From positions 1 to 64,000 of the forward strand of contig NZ_CP046194.1 in NCBI RefSeq assembly GCF_012568845.1: a stretch of 64,000 nucleotides of DNA, written 5' to 3'. Below, in pieces: positions 31,548 through 41,457 of this stretch. Source of the stretch: Enterobacteriaceae endosymbiont of Donacia cincticornis (lineage in GTDB: Bacteria > Pseudomonadota > Gammaproteobacteria > Enterobacterales > Enterobacteriaceae). The translations under genes were made by a program, and so were the position numbers. The notes beneath the pieces are model-generated. The model had not been told where the DNA came from. It made no database searches and saw nothing but the letters and a program-made list of their open reading frames with translations. Every line of letters begins with the position of its first letter. Position 1 is the stretch's first letter.

Positions 31548-32938
31548 ATTGTCCCATTAATAGTATCTTCTAAAAGAATATTTTTATTTTCTAATTTTTT
31601 TCTAATTAAATCTGCTTTTTCCCATAATTTGTTATGGCGTGCAATATTACGCATTTTTATTAATTGTTTAATTTCATTTTTATTATAAAAATCATGTAAA
31701 TTTTTATTGTTTTGTAAATATTTTTTAGGATTATAAAATAGAATTCCTAAAATATTACCTAATTTTTTTAATTTTAAAATTAAGTAATTAGTAATTAAAT
31801 ATTTTTTTTGTTGATAAGCAATATTTATTTTTCGTGAAATTTGAAATAAAATACTGTATGCTTTAGGAGTATTAAAATCATCATTCATAGCATTATAAAA
31901 TTGCTGTTCTAATAAAAAAAAATTATTTTTTAAATTTTTTACTATACTAAAAGAATAATTTTGATAAAATAAAGAAATATATAATTTTTTTAAAATTAGT
32001 TGTGCTTTTTGCAATTTACTTTCATTATATATAATAGGACTACGATAATGAGTAGCTGTTAAAAAATATCTTACAACCTCCTTATTATATTTTAATAAAA
32101 TATCTTTTATTTTTAAAGTATTTTTTAGAGATTTTGACATTTTTTTATTATCGATAATAATCATTCCTATATGTATCCAATAATTAACATAAAAATTTTT
32201 ATCTATACATGAAGATTGTGCTAATTCATTTTCATGATGAGGAAAGATTAAATCGTTACCTCCACCATGTATATCAAAACATTTTCCTAAATATTTACGA
32301 CTTAAAGTAGAACATTCTATATGCCATCCAGGACGACCATATCCCCAAGGAGAGATCCAACCTATTTCCGATATAGAAGTTAATTTCCATAAAATAAAAT
32401 CTTTATAATTTTTTTTAAAATTAATATTTTTAATTCTTAAAGTAGATTTTAATAAGTTTATTTTTTGTTTAGATAATATTCCATAATTAAAATATTTTTT
32501 TATAGAAAACATAATATCACCACTTTTAGCAATATAAGCAGTATTATTGATTAATAATTTTTCTATTATTTTAATAATATCTTTTATATGATCAGTAACT
32601 TTAGGTTCAAAATTAGGAGGTAAAATATTTAAATTATTAAAATCTTTAGTAATATTATCAATTATATTTTGTGTAAAATGTTTTATATTTTGTTTTTTTT
32701 TTCTTGCTATATTAATAATTTTATCATCAATATCAGTAATATTTCTTATATATTTTATTTTATAACCCAAAAACTTTAAATATCTGATAATAACATCAAA
32801 TATAATAAAAGTTCTTCCATGTCCAATATGACATAAATCATATGTTGTTATACCACATACATAAATTTTTACTTGTTTTTTATTAATTGGAAAAAAAAAT
32901 TCTTTTTTTTTACTTAATGTATTAAAAATTTTTAACAT
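31529..32938 (-). CDS. cysS: Cysteinyl-tRNA synthetase
   Basis: Class I synthetase charging tRNA-Cys. The 469 residues (E. coli 461) carry zinc ligand C28 in VCGITTYDLCHIGHGR, HIGH (37-40), the other zinc residues in WHIECST and HHENE contexts, and KMSKS near 267-271 (NKKMSKSLKN). Its 3' end overlaps the ligA start by 19 nt on the same strand, so the two are probably translationally coupled. In E. coli cysS adjoins folD; here they are separated. Confidence 0.96.
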   Translation of the reverse strand: MLKIFNTLSKKKEFFFPINKKQVKIYVCGITTYDLCHIGHGRTFIIFDVIIRYLKFLGYKIKYIRNITDIDDKIINIARKKKQNIKHFTQNIIDNITKDFNNLNILPPNFEPKVTDHIKDIIKIIEKLLINNTAYIAKSGDIMFSIKKYFNYGILSKQKINLLKSTLRIKNINFKKNYKDFILWKLTSISEIGWISPWGYGRPGWHIECSTLSRKYLGKCFDIHGGGNDLIFPHHENELAQSSCIDKNFYVNYWIHIGMIIIDNKKMSKSLKNTLKIKDILLKYNKEVVRYFLTATHYRSPIIYNESKLQKAQLILKKLYISLFYQNYSFSIVKNLKNNFFLLEQQFYNAMNDDFNTPKAYSILFQISRKINIAYQQKKYLITNYLILKLKKLGNILGILFYNPKKYLQNNKNLHDFYNKNEIKQLIKMRNIARHNKLWEKADLIRKKLENKNILLEDTINGTIWKKKI

Positions 32939-33013
32939 TGATTATTCTCATAATAAATAATTATTCATAATAAATATATTTTAGATAAAAATTAATAAAA
33001 ATTTTTTAAAAAT

Positions 33014-34399
33014 TTAAATATTTTCATTACTATAATAATTAGAATAATTATCAAAACGTGTAATTTGATTATTAAAAATAAGTTTTATAGTTCCAATAGG
33101 ACCATTTCTTTGTTTACCTATAATAATTTCAGCAACACCATGTAAATTAGTATTTTCATTATAAACTTCATCTCTATAGATAAACATAATAAGATCAGCA
33201 TCTTGCTCTATTGAACCTGATTCTCTTAAATCAGAATTCATTGGACGTTTATCAGATCTTTGTTCTAAAGATCTATTCAATTGAGATAAAGCAAGTACAG
33301 GTACATGTAATTCTTTAGCTAAAGCTTTTAAAGAACGAGAAATTTCAGAAATTTCTAAAGTTCTATTAAAAGATAAAGATGGTACTCTAATTAATTGTAA
33401 ATAATCTATCATAATTAAACATAATCCATTATGTTCTCTAAATATTTTTCTAGCACGTGATCTAATTTCTGTAGGAGTTAATTCTGAAGAATCATCAATA
33501 TATATATTTTTTCTTTTTAATAAAATTTCCATAGTAACTGATATTTTTTTCCAATCATTATCATTTAACTGTCCTGTCCTAATTTTACTCTGATAAACAC
33601 GAGAAAGAGATGCTAACATACGAATCATAATTTGTTCACAAGGCATTTCCAAACTAAATATTAACACAGGTTTATCTTGTGATATAGCTGTATATTCACA
33701 AATATTCATTGCTAATGTAGTTTTACCCATTGCAGGACGAGCTGCGATTATTATAAGGTCAGATTTTTGTAATCCAGCAGTTTTTTTATTTAATTCATGA
33801 TATCCAGTATCTATACCTGTAATACCATCTTTAGGCATTTTATAAAATGATTCAATTTTTGAAATGGTAACTTCTAATATTTCTTCTAAATTTTTTGGTT
33901 TAGTATTTTTATTTAAACGTTTTTCTGCTATTTGAAATACACGTGATTCTGCTAAATTTAATAAATATTCACTATTTCTCCCATTAGGATAATATCCTGC
34001 TTCTGCTATTTCGTTAGCAACAGATATCATTTCTCTAATAATAGCACGTTCATGGACAATCTCTGCATATGCAGATATATTAGATACACTAGGAATATTT
34101 TTTGATAATTCAGCAAGATATGCAAATCCTCCTACTTGACTTAATTTATTTTTATCTTCTAAAGATTCTGAAAGTGTTATTAAATCAATAGGTTTTCCTA
34201 ATTCTATTAAATAATTCATTTCATTAAAAATTATTTTATGTGATAAAATAAAAAAGTCATCTACTATTATTTTTTCTGTAATATTATCCCATCGATTATT
34301 ATCTAACATTAATCCTCCTAATATTGATTGTTCTGCTTCTAAAGAATGAGGAGGAATTTTTATTTTTTCAATTTGAGAATCTTTTTTAAATTGTTTCAT
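33014..34399 (-). CDS. dnaB: Replicative DNA helicase DnaB
   Basis: Hexameric 5'-to-3' helicase at the replication fork. The 461 residues (E. coli 471) comprise the N-terminal DnaG-interacting domain (about 15-115, PPHSLEAEQSILGGLM), a linker, and the RecA-like domain with Walker A ARPAMGKTTLA (about 217-227), Walker B LIMIDYLQLI, and the DnaB signature SLKALAKELHVPVLALSQLNRSLEQR. It follows dusA on the same strand. E. coli has dusA near dnaB too, with pspG and qorA between; alr, next to dnaB in E. coli, lies elsewhere here. Confidence 0.97.
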   Translation of the reverse strand: MKQFKKDSQIEKIKIPPHSLEAEQSILGGLMLDNNRWDNITEKIIVDDFFILSHKIIFNEMNYLIELGKPIDLITLSESLEDKNKLSQVGGFAYLAELSKNIPSVSNISAYAEIVHERAIIREMISVANEIAEAGYYPNGRNSEYLLNLAESRVFQIAEKRLNKNTKPKNLEEILEVTISKIESFYKMPKDGITGIDTGYHELNKKTAGLQKSDLIIIAARPAMGKTTLAMNICEYTAISQDKPVLIFSLEMPCEQIMIRMLASLSRVYQSKIRTGQLNDNDWKKISVTMEILLKRKNIYIDDSSELTPTEIRSRARKIFREHNGLCLIMIDYLQLIRVPSLSFNRTLEISEISRSLKALAKELHVPVLALSQLNRSLEQRSDKRPMNSDLRESGSIEQDADLIMFIYRDEVYNENTNLHGVAEIIIGKQRNGPIGTIKLIFNNQITRFDNYSNYYSNENI

Positions 34400-34456
34400 T
34401 CAATTATTTTTACCATATATAAATATAATTTTTAATTGACTTAAATAATAAATATA

Positions 34457-35437
34457 TTATTCTATTTTTATGTAAGATAAAGCTTTATTTAATATTTCTA
34501 TATTATTAATATTTATATAATTTTTTTTATCAAGAATAAATTTTTTAAATTTATTTGATCCATTAATACCATAAAAAATATTTAGTAAAGGAGTAATAAT
34601 AGTTATTAACGAATAACCCTTTTTTAATTCCTTTTCTATATATGAAAACATAGATTTTAATATTATTACAGGATTTGGTAGAATAGATTTGCAATTATAA
34701 ATATATGAATCTATATCTATTAATATTTTAGGATTTTTAAAAACTTCTCTTCCTATCATAACTCCATCAACGTATTTTAAATGTTGTTTTATATCTAATA
34801 TAGTTTTAATACCTCCATTAATTGATATTTTTGTATTTGGAAAATTTTTTTTTATTTGATAAATAATTTTATAATTTAATTTAGGAATTATTAAATTTTT
34901 TTTAACATTAAAATTCTTATTTAATAATGCTTTTCTAGCATGGATAATAAATCTTTTACAACCACTTTCTATAAGTAAATTAATAAATTTATGTAAAAAA
35001 AAATAATTATCATTATTATTAAGACCTATACGCATTTTTACGGTTACAGGTATAGAAACACTATCACTCATAGATTTAATACAATCTGATACTATTAAAG
35101 GATGATTCATTAAATATGCTCCAAAATTCCCTTTTTGTGACCTTAAAGAAGGACATCCTAAATTTAGATTAATTTCCTTATATCCTATTTTTTCTGCTTT
35201 TTTAGCACATAAAGATAATAATTTTGGTTTATTTCCTGCTAATTGTAATGTAATATTATCAACATTTTTATTTTCTAATAAAATATTTTTATTATTTTTA
35301 ATTAAATTAGAATGAATCATTTCAGTATATAAAAGTGACTTTTTAGTTAATTTACGATAAAAATATCTACAAAATTTATTAGTTTTACCTAACATAGGAG
35401 CTATTTCAAATGTGAAATATGGAATTTTTTTTTTCAT
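34457..35437 (-). CDS. dusA: tRNA-dihydrouridine synthase A
   Basis: FMN enzyme that reduces U20/U20a in the tRNA D loop. The 326 residues fit DusA rather than DusB or DusC: APMLGKTNKFCRYF, LLYTEMIHSN, LQLAGNKP, the catalytic C95 in LNLGCPS, VTVKMRIG, FIIHARKA and SINGGIKT/VDGVMIGRE for FMN phosphate binding. A C-terminal helical tRNA-binding domain follows (about 245-326). It starts 52 nt after the der stop and is followed by dnaB; the three may form one long minus-strand unit with hisS. Confidence 0.94.
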   Translation of the reverse strand: MKKKIPYFTFEIAPMLGKTNKFCRYFYRKLTKKSLLYTEMIHSNLIKNNKNILLENKNVDNITLQLAGNKPKLLSLCAKKAEKIGYKEINLNLGCPSLRSQKGNFGAYLMNHPLIVSDCIKSMSDSVSIPVTVKMRIGLNNNDNYFFLHKFINLLIESGCKRFIIHARKALLNKNFNVKKNLIIPKLNYKIIYQIKKNFPNTKISINGGIKTILDIKQHLKYVDGVMIGREVFKNPKILIDIDSYIYNCKSILPNPVIILKSMFSYIEKELKKGYSLITIITPLLNIFYGINGSNKFKKFILDKKNYININNIEILNKALSYIKIE

Positions 35438-35489
35438 TTGTAAATAAATAATAATTTATATTTTTAATAATTAAAAATTTTAAAATTAT

Positions 35490-36839
35490 TTAATTATATG
35501 GATTTTTATTTTCTTGAAATTTTATATTTATAATATTACCAAAACATTGAAGTTTATTATAAATAAATTTTAATAAATAACGTTTATAATTAAGATTTAA
35601 TTTTTTTAATTGATTACCATATATTTTAAATAATAAAGGATTGTTTTGTACTTGGTGTATATATTTTAATTTTATTCTTTTCCCATTATATAATGGAGGT
35701 AAAACTAAATTAGTTGCTAAATTTAATATTTTCATAAGTTGAGAAGTACGATATTTTTTTATAGACATATTATAAATTTTACAAACTAACTTTAAAATAC
35801 TATTTAAATTTAAGATAAATTTAGCTGAAATAGCAATTACAGGAAAAAAGTTAAATTTTATTTTTATCTCTTTTTTTAAAAAAGAAATATTCTTTTTTGT
35901 TAAAAGATCTGCTTTATTAATAATAAAAATCATGTTTTTTTTTTTTGATATGATATATCTTATTAATTGTATATCTTTTTTACAAAAAAACTTTTTTTCT
36001 CCATTTATTATATATAAAACAATATCTGATTTATAAATAGTTTTATAAGATTCTAAAATTGAAAATTTTTCTACTTTATTTTTAATTTTAGTTTTTTTTT
36101 TTATACCAGCAGTATCAATTAAAACTATATTCTTTTTTAAAGAATTAAAAATATTTAACGGTATATAAATACTTTCTCTAGTAGTTCCAGGTGTATCATT
36201 AACAATCATTCTTTTTTCATTAATAAATTTATTAACTAAAGTTGATTTACCTACATTAGGCATACCTATAATAGCTATTTTTATATTATTTTTATTTTTT
36301 ACATAAATTTTTTTATATAAAAAATTAGTGTTATTTTGATCATTATCAGATATTTTTTTTATGTGTTTATATAATATTTTTTTTAATTTTATTATATTAT
36401 TATAGTTTTTAATATTTATTTGATAAAATTCGAAACCTAAAGAATAAAATTCGTTATCTAAAAATATTTTTTTAGTTGTGTTTAATATAATAATTACTTT
36501 TTTATTATATTTTCTAATATAATCTATTATTAGATAATCTAAAATATTTAATTTATTTCCTCTTATTAATAATAAGATTAAATTTGACTCTTTAATTAAT
36601 GATACAATTTCTTTTTTTAATAAAAAATTATTTTCTTGAATTTTATTATAACTAATTGTATCTACACAAATATATTGAATATTTTTAATATTAGCTTTAC
36701 CATATTTTTTATCTATTGTAAAATTTGGTATTTTATTTACTAAAGAATCATATTTTTTTATTAAGATATTATATAAAGAAGATTTACCTACATTATTATC
36801 ACCTAGTATAGTGATAATAGGATATTGATATGTTATCAT
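35490..36839 (-). CDS. der: Ribosome-assembly GTPase Der (EngA) with degraded first G domain
   Basis: Tandem-GTPase factor for 50S assembly. The 449 residues (E. coli 490) have G domain 1 (about 5-165), G domain 2 (about 185-350) and the KH-like domain (about 360-445). G domain 2 is intact: GMPNVGKSTL, PGTTRES, DTAG, NKAD. G domain 1 keeps a P-loop (GDNNVGKSSL) but its G3 motif reads DTIS instead of DTGG and its G4 reads NTTK instead of NKTD, so guanine recognition there is probably lost. The acidic linker and the basic C-terminal tail (after NPY) are also missing. In E. coli bamB and yfgM lie between der and hisS; here only 272 empty bases remain. Confidence 0.94.
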   Translation of the reverse strand: MITYQYPIITILGDNNVGKSSLYNILIKKYDSLVNKIPNFTIDKKYGKANIKNIQYICVDTISYNKIQENNFLLKKEIVSLIKESNLILLLIRGNKLNILDYLIIDYIRKYNKKVIIILNTTKKIFLDNEFYSLGFEFYQINIKNYNNIIKLKKILYKHIKKISDNDQNNTNFLYKKIYVKNKNNIKIAIIGMPNVGKSTLVNKFINEKRMIVNDTPGTTRESIYIPLNIFNSLKKNIVLIDTAGIKKKTKIKNKVEKFSILESYKTIYKSDIVLYIINGEKKFFCKKDIQLIRYIISKKKNMIFIINKADLLTKKNISFLKKEIKIKFNFFPVIAISAKFILNLNSILKLVCKIYNMSIKKYRTSQLMKILNLATNLVLPPLYNGKRIKLKYIHQVQNNPLLFKIYGNQLKKLNLNYKRYLLKFIYNKLQCFGNIINIKFQENKNPYN

Positions 36840-37111
36840 ATTTTTTATATGGATTATATATATGTAATTTTAATTTTATATAAATATATATATTATTATA
36901 TAATAGATATATTTATTTAGATTAATAAACTATAAAATTTCAACATTATTTTATTAAATTTTATAACATATTTTTTATATAAAATATATATTTTAATATA
37001 GATTTAAGTAATTTTAAAAAATTATAGTTTTATTTTTAATAAAATTAATTTTTTCTAAAATAAAAAATAACAAGAATATTTATAAAATTTTACTTATTTA
37101 AAATAATTTAA

Positions 37112-38404
37112 TTACATTATAAAATATTTTTTTAAATTACATATTAATTGATTTTCTGACATAATTATTTGTTTTCTAAAACACAAATCTTTTAAAATAA
37201 TTAAATTATTTTTTATTTCTTTTGGACCTATTATTAATATAAAACGTGATTTATATTTATTTGCTTGAATAATTTGTTTTTTAATTTTTTGAAAAAGATA
37301 ACTAATAATTATTCTAAGTTTAGGAAATTGTTTTCTAATTAATTCTCCAATTATTAAAATTTTTTTTAAACTATTATTAGAATCCATAGGTATTAAAAAA
37401 ATATCAATTAAATAATCCATATTTAATTTTAATGATTTATTAATCTGTACTAATAATAATAAACGTTCTATTCCTATAGCACAACCAAAACCACTTTTAT
37501 TTTTACCATTACTCATGTAATTAATTAATTTGTCATATCTTCCTCCACCGCAAATAGTTTTAGAAATATTTTTACTACCTATATCATAACTTTTCCATTC
37601 AAAAACGATATCATTATAATAATCTAATCCTCTTACTAAATAATTATTAATAGTAAATTTAATATTCATAAAATTTAAAATATCACAAAATTTATTAAAT
37701 TTATTCATACTTTCTTTATTTAAGAAATTCTGTAATTTAGGTGCATAATTTAATAATTTAATATTTTTGTATTTATAATTGTCTAATATTCTTAAAGGAT
37801 TTGTATATATTTTTTTTCTATCATTTAGATCTAAAGAAAAATAATTTTTTTCCCAAAATAATATTAATTGTTTTATATATTTTTTTCTATCTATTAATGA
37901 TCCAATAGAATTAATTTCTAAAAAAATATTATTTGTAATATTTAATTTTTTCCATATATTATTTGTAATGATAACAACTTCAGCATCAATATAAGGAGAT
38001 GTTAATCCAACAATTTCAATACCAATTTGATGAAATTGTCTATATCTACCTTTTTGAGGTCTTTCATAACGGAACATAGGACCATTATACCAAAATCTTC
38101 TATTGTTATAATATATATTATGTTCTACTATAGCTCTAATAAATCCTGCAGTTCCTTCTGGACGTAAAGTTAAAGAATTATTATTTTTATCAGATAAAGT
38201 ATACATTTCTTTTTCTATAACATCTGTATGTTCTCCAATAGTTTTTTTAAATAATTCACTTTTTTCTAAAATTGGTAATTTTATTTCTTGATAACCATAA
38301 TTATTTAAAATATCTTGAATTATTTTTTCAATATTCTTCCATAATATGGTATTTGGAAATAAATAATCATGCATACCATGAACAGCAGTTATTAATTTTA
38401 TCAC
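37112..38404 (-). CDS. hisS: Histidyl-tRNA synthetase (GTG start)
   Basis: Class II synthetase charging tRNA-His. The 430 residues (E. coli 424) show motif 1 with LPILEKSELFKKTIGE, motif 2 PMFRYERPQKGRYRQFHQIG, the HisA signature LVRGLDYYND and CGGGRYDKLI, and motif 3 GFGCAIGIERLLLL, followed by the anticodon-binding domain. The start is GTG, preceded by an AAGAGA ribosome-binding sequence; it places IKLITAVHGMHDY exactly where E. coli begins, and no ATG fits. It is divergent from tadA across 219 nt of AT-only DNA. Confidence 0.96.
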   Translation of the reverse strand: MIKLITAVHGMHDYLFPNTILWKNIEKIIQDILNNYGYQEIKLPILEKSELFKKTIGEHTDVIEKEMYTLSDKNNNSLTLRPEGTAGFIRAIVEHNIYYNNRRFWYNGPMFRYERPQKGRYRQFHQIGIEIVGLTSPYIDAEVVIITNNIWKKLNITNNIFLEINSIGSLIDRKKYIKQLILFWEKNYFSLDLNDRKKIYTNPLRILDNYKYKNIKLLNYAPKLQNFLNKESMNKFNKFCDILNFMNIKFTINNYLVRGLDYYNDIVFEWKSYDIGSKNISKTICGGGRYDKLINYMSNGKNKSGFGCAIGIERLLLLVQINKSLKLNMDYLIDIFLIPMDSNNSLKKILIIGELIRKQFPKLRIIISYLFQKIKKQIIQANKYKSRFILIIGPKEIKNNLIILKDLCFRKQIIMSENQLICNLKKYFIM

Positions 38405-38438
38405 TATAAATATCTCTTATTATAAATATTAGCTTCAG

Positions 38439-38454
38439 TAAAATTTAAATTTTA
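38439..38454. repeat. 16-bp perfect palindrome between hisS and tadA
   Basis: The sequence taaaatttaaatttta is its own reverse complement. It lies in the divergent hisS/tadA spacer, 35 nt upstream of the hisS GTG. A second inverted repeat, attttata and tataaaat with a 6-nt loop, lies at 38513-38534. They belong to the set of AT-only inverted repeats seen in divergent spacers. Confidence 0.45.
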
Positions 38455-38623
38455 TTATAATAATAAAAAAAATTAATTATTCTAAATATTAATAAAATTT
38501 AAAAAATTCATAATTTTATATTTAATTATAAAATATTTAATATAACTTATAAAGTATAAGTATGATGATATTTATTAAAATTAATAATAATTAAGATTAT
38601 ATTTAATATAATTAAACAAAATA

Positions 38624-39112
38624 ATGTATATTAAGATGAAAAATCATATTTATTGGATGAAATGTGCTTTAAATTTTGCTAAATTAGCAGAATCTTTTAA
38701 AGAAGTACCAGTAGGAGCTATTATTATAAAAAAAAATAGGATTATTTCTTATGGAATTAATAGTTCAATAAAAAATAATGATCCTACAGGACATGCAGAA
38801 ATTATAGCTTTAAGAAAAGCTGCAAAATATTTAAAAAATTATAGACTATTAGATACAACTATGTATGTAACATTAGAACCATGTTTGATGTGTTTTGGTG
38901 CTATAATTACTAGTAGAATTTCTCGATTAGTTTTTAGTACTTATAATAAAAAGTTTAATACAAAATTATTTATAGATTTATTAAACACATATAATATTAA
39001 TTATTCATTAAAAATTAATTCTGGTATTTTAGAAGAAAAATGTAGAAATATAATAAAAAATTTTTTTTTCTTAAAAAGAAAAAAAAATAATTTTCTTAAA
39101 AAGGTTTATTAA
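38624..39112 (+). CDS. tadA: tRNA-specific adenosine deaminase TadA
   Basis: Deaminates A34 of tRNA-Arg(ACG) to inosine, an essential step for reading CGN codons. The 162 residues (E. coli 167) have the cytidine-deaminase zinc site: H57-A-E59 in TGHAEIIALRKA and PCLMC with C87 and C90, after the VPVGAIII strand. Its substrate tRNA is at 28390-28462. The ATG at 38624 is used; M5 (38636) is a possible alternative. The stop is followed after 1 nt by the TTG start of glyA, which suggests one transcript. Confidence 0.95.
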   Translation: MYIKMKNHIYWMKCALNFAKLAESFKEVPVGAIIIKKNRIISYGINSSIKNNDPTGHAEIIALRKAAKYLKNYRLLDTTMYVTLEPCLMCFGAIITSRISRLVFSTYNKKFNTKLFIDLLNTYNINYSLKINSGILEEKCRNIIKNFFFLKRKKNNFLKKVY

Positions 39113-39113
39113 T

Positions 39114-40364
39114 TTGAAAAAATTAGACAAAATATCAAATTTTGATACAAAATTATTTAATATTATTAAAAAAGAATATAAAAGACAAGAAAATAATATT
39201 AATTTAATAGCTTCTGAAAATTATACATCACGTGATGTTATGAAAATTCAAGGATCAGTATTAACAAACAAATATGCAGAAGGATATCCTTCTAATAGAT
39301 ATTATGGTGGTTGTAAATATATAGATCAAATTGAAAATCTTGCTATTAAAAGAGCTAAAAAATTATTTAATGCAGATTATGTAAATGTACAGCCACATTC
39401 AGGTTCACAAGCTAATTTTGCTGTATATATGGCTTTATTAAAACCTGGAGATATAATTATGGGTTTAGAAAATTCACATGGAGGACATTTAACTCATGGA
39501 TCTAAAATCAATTTTTCAGGAAAATTTTATCAAAATATATCTTATAAAATAAAGAATAATGGAATAATTGATTATAATAATTTACTAAAATTAGCAATAA
39601 AATATAAACCAAAAATGATTATTGGAGGATTTTCTTCTTATTCTAGAATATGTAATTGGGCTAAAATGAGATATATTGCTGATGTAGTAAATGCATATTT
39701 TTTTGTAGATATTTCACATATTGCAGGTTTAATTATTGCTGGATTATATCCTAATCCATTACCTTATGCACATATAATAACTAGTACTACACATAAAACT
39801 TTATCTGGACCTAGAGGAGGTATTATATTAGCAACGAAAGAAAACAAAAATTTATTTCATAAAATTGATAAAGCAGTATTTCCTGGTAGTCAAGGAGGTC
39901 CATTAATGCATATTATTGCTGCTAAAGCTCTAGCTTTTAAAGAAGCATTAAATAAGGATTTTAATATATATCAAAAACAAATTTTAATAAATTCAAAATT
40001 AATGGTAAAAATATTTAAAAAATATAATTATCAAATTGTTTCTGATAATACTGATAATCATATGTTTATTCTTAATTTAACTAATAAAAATATAACAGGT
40101 TTAGAAGCTCAAATTTTATTAGAAAATTATAATATTATCGTTAATAAAAATAGTATTCCTTATGATAAAAATCCTCCTTCAATTACATCTGGTATAAGAA
40201 TAGGTACCCCAGCTATTACAAAAAGGGGTTTTAAAGAAAGTGAAATAAAAATATTAACAAAATATATTGTAAATATATTAAATAATAAGAATACATATAT
40301 AAAAAATATAAAAAATGATATAATAAGATTATGTAATAATTTTCCTATATATATTAATAAATAA
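39114..40364 (+). CDS. glyA: Serine hydroxymethyltransferase (TTG start)
   Basis: PLP enzyme converting serine and THF to glycine and 5,10-methylene-THF, the main one-carbon source; FolD uses the product. The 416 residues (E. coli 417) include NLIASENYTS, NKYAEGYPSNRYYGG, the PLP lysine in STTHKTLSGPRGG (about residue 228) and FPGSQGGPLMH. The start is TTG at 39114: an AAGG sits 9 nt upstream, the frame aligns with the E. coli N-terminus and the next in-frame ATG is 43 codons away. It follows tadA by 1 nt. Confidence 0.96.
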   Translation: MKKLDKISNFDTKLFNIIKKEYKRQENNINLIASENYTSRDVMKIQGSVLTNKYAEGYPSNRYYGGCKYIDQIENLAIKRAKKLFNADYVNVQPHSGSQANFAVYMALLKPGDIIMGLENSHGGHLTHGSKINFSGKFYQNISYKIKNNGIIDYNNLLKLAIKYKPKMIIGGFSSYSRICNWAKMRYIADVVNAYFFVDISHIAGLIIAGLYPNPLPYAHIITSTTHKTLSGPRGGIILATKENKNLFHKIDKAVFPGSQGGPLMHIIAAKALAFKEALNKDFNIYQKQILINSKLMVKIFKKYNYQIVSDNTDNHMFILNLTNKNITGLEAQILLENYNIIVNKNSIPYDKNPPSITSGIRIGTPAITKRGFKESEIKILTKYIVNILNNKNTYIKNIKNDIIRLCNNFPIYINK

Positions 40365-40393
40365 AATTATTTTTTGAATAGAAGGTAAATATA

Positions 40394-40960
40394 ATGACAA
40401 AGATTATTTCTGTATTAATATTTATTACAGATGGAGTTGAAGATATAGAAACTATATCATCTGTAGATATTTTAAATAGAAGTAATATAAATACTACATT
40501 AGTAAGTACAAATAATAGACGTGAAATTAAATGTGCACATGGTTCTAAAATAATTAGTAATATTTTTATAAATAATTTAAAAAATATTAATATTAATAAT
40601 CAATCTGCAGTTATTCTTCCTGGGGGATTAAAAGCATCGGAACATTTTCAAAAAAATAAAATTTTATTAAAATATTTAAAAATTTTTAAAAAAAATAATA
40701 AAATAATAGGAGCAATATGTGCATCTCCATCAATGGTTATATGTTCAAATAATATTTTTCCAAATGCAAAAATGACTGGATATTTAGGATTAAAATATTT
40801 AATTCCATATCAGCAATGGAAAAAATATCCAGTTTTTTGGGATAATAAATATAAATTGTTAACAGCACAAAGTGTTAAATATGCAATCAAATTTAATTTA
40901 AAATTAATTAAAATTCTTTTAGGTGAAAAAATATCTTTGAAAATTGAACAAGAATTATAA
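40394..40960 (+). CDS. yajL: DJ-1/PfpI-family protein YajL
   Basis: Member of the DJ-1 family, described in E. coli as a protective chaperone/deglycase active under oxidative or carbonyl stress; the exact activity is debated. The 188 residues (E. coli 196) keep the catalytic cysteine C109 in GAICASPSM, E16 near the N-terminus, VILPGGLKASE and LLTAQS. GAAGG ribosome-binding site before ATG. It is convergent with nusB. In E. coli yajL lies at the far end of the nusB-thiL-pgpA-dxs-ispA-xseB-thiI region; those genes are missing, bringing the two ends together. Confidence 0.9.
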   Translation: MTKIISVLIFITDGVEDIETISSVDILNRSNINTTLVSTNNRREIKCAHGSKIISNIFINNLKNININNQSAVILPGGLKASEHFQKNKILLKYLKIFKKNNKIIGAICASPSMVICSNNIFPNAKMTGYLGLKYLIPYQQWKKYPVFWDNKYKLLTAQSVKYAIKFNLKLIKILLGEKISLKIEQEL

Positions 40961-41037
40961 TGGACTGTTGAATTACTGTAAAATAGTTTTTATATAAAAA
41001 TATATCTATAAATAATTTCTTATTTAAGATTTTTCAA

Positions 41038-41457
41038 TTAAATTCTTATTTTGTTTGCCATTTTATCTAAAACACCATTTATAAATTTATAACTATTTTC
41101 TACTCCCCCAAAACTTTTGGCTAAATGAATACTTTCATTTATTACAACTTTATATGGTACGTCTAAACGATTTATTAATTCATATATTGAAATACGTAAT
41201 ATTGCTTTTTCGATTTGTCCTAATTCAAACAATTTTCGAGATAAAAATGGTTCCATTGTATTATCTAAATATTTACTATTAATTATTACTCCATTTATTA
41301 AATCATTAAAATAATCAATATCTATATATTTTATATTTTTTATTGATTCATTTAAAAAATAATATTGAATATCATTAAAATTATTATTAGATAATTGCCA
41401 AGAATAAATAGCTTGTAAAGCATATTTTCTAGATTGATATCTATAAGTAAATTTCAC
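41038..41457 (-). CDS. nusB: Transcription antitermination factor NusB (GTG start)
   Basis: Binds boxA RNA with NusE to form rRNA antitermination complexes; a recognisable boxA is present at 553-565. The 139 residues equal E. coli NusB in length and share SRKYALQAIYSWQLS, LSRKLFELGQIEKAILRISIYEL, VPYKVVINESIHLAKSFGG and FINGVLDKMA. The start is GTG at 41457, immediately after the ribH stop with no spacer, preceded by GGGAAG. It closes the ribD-ribH-nusB operon as in E. coli. Confidence 0.95.
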   Translation of the reverse strand: MKFTYRYQSRKYALQAIYSWQLSNNNFNDIQYYFLNESIKNIKYIDIDYFNDLINGVIINSKYLDNTMEPFLSRKLFELGQIEKAILRISIYELINRLDVPYKVVINESIHLAKSFGGVENSYKFINGVLDKMANKIRI

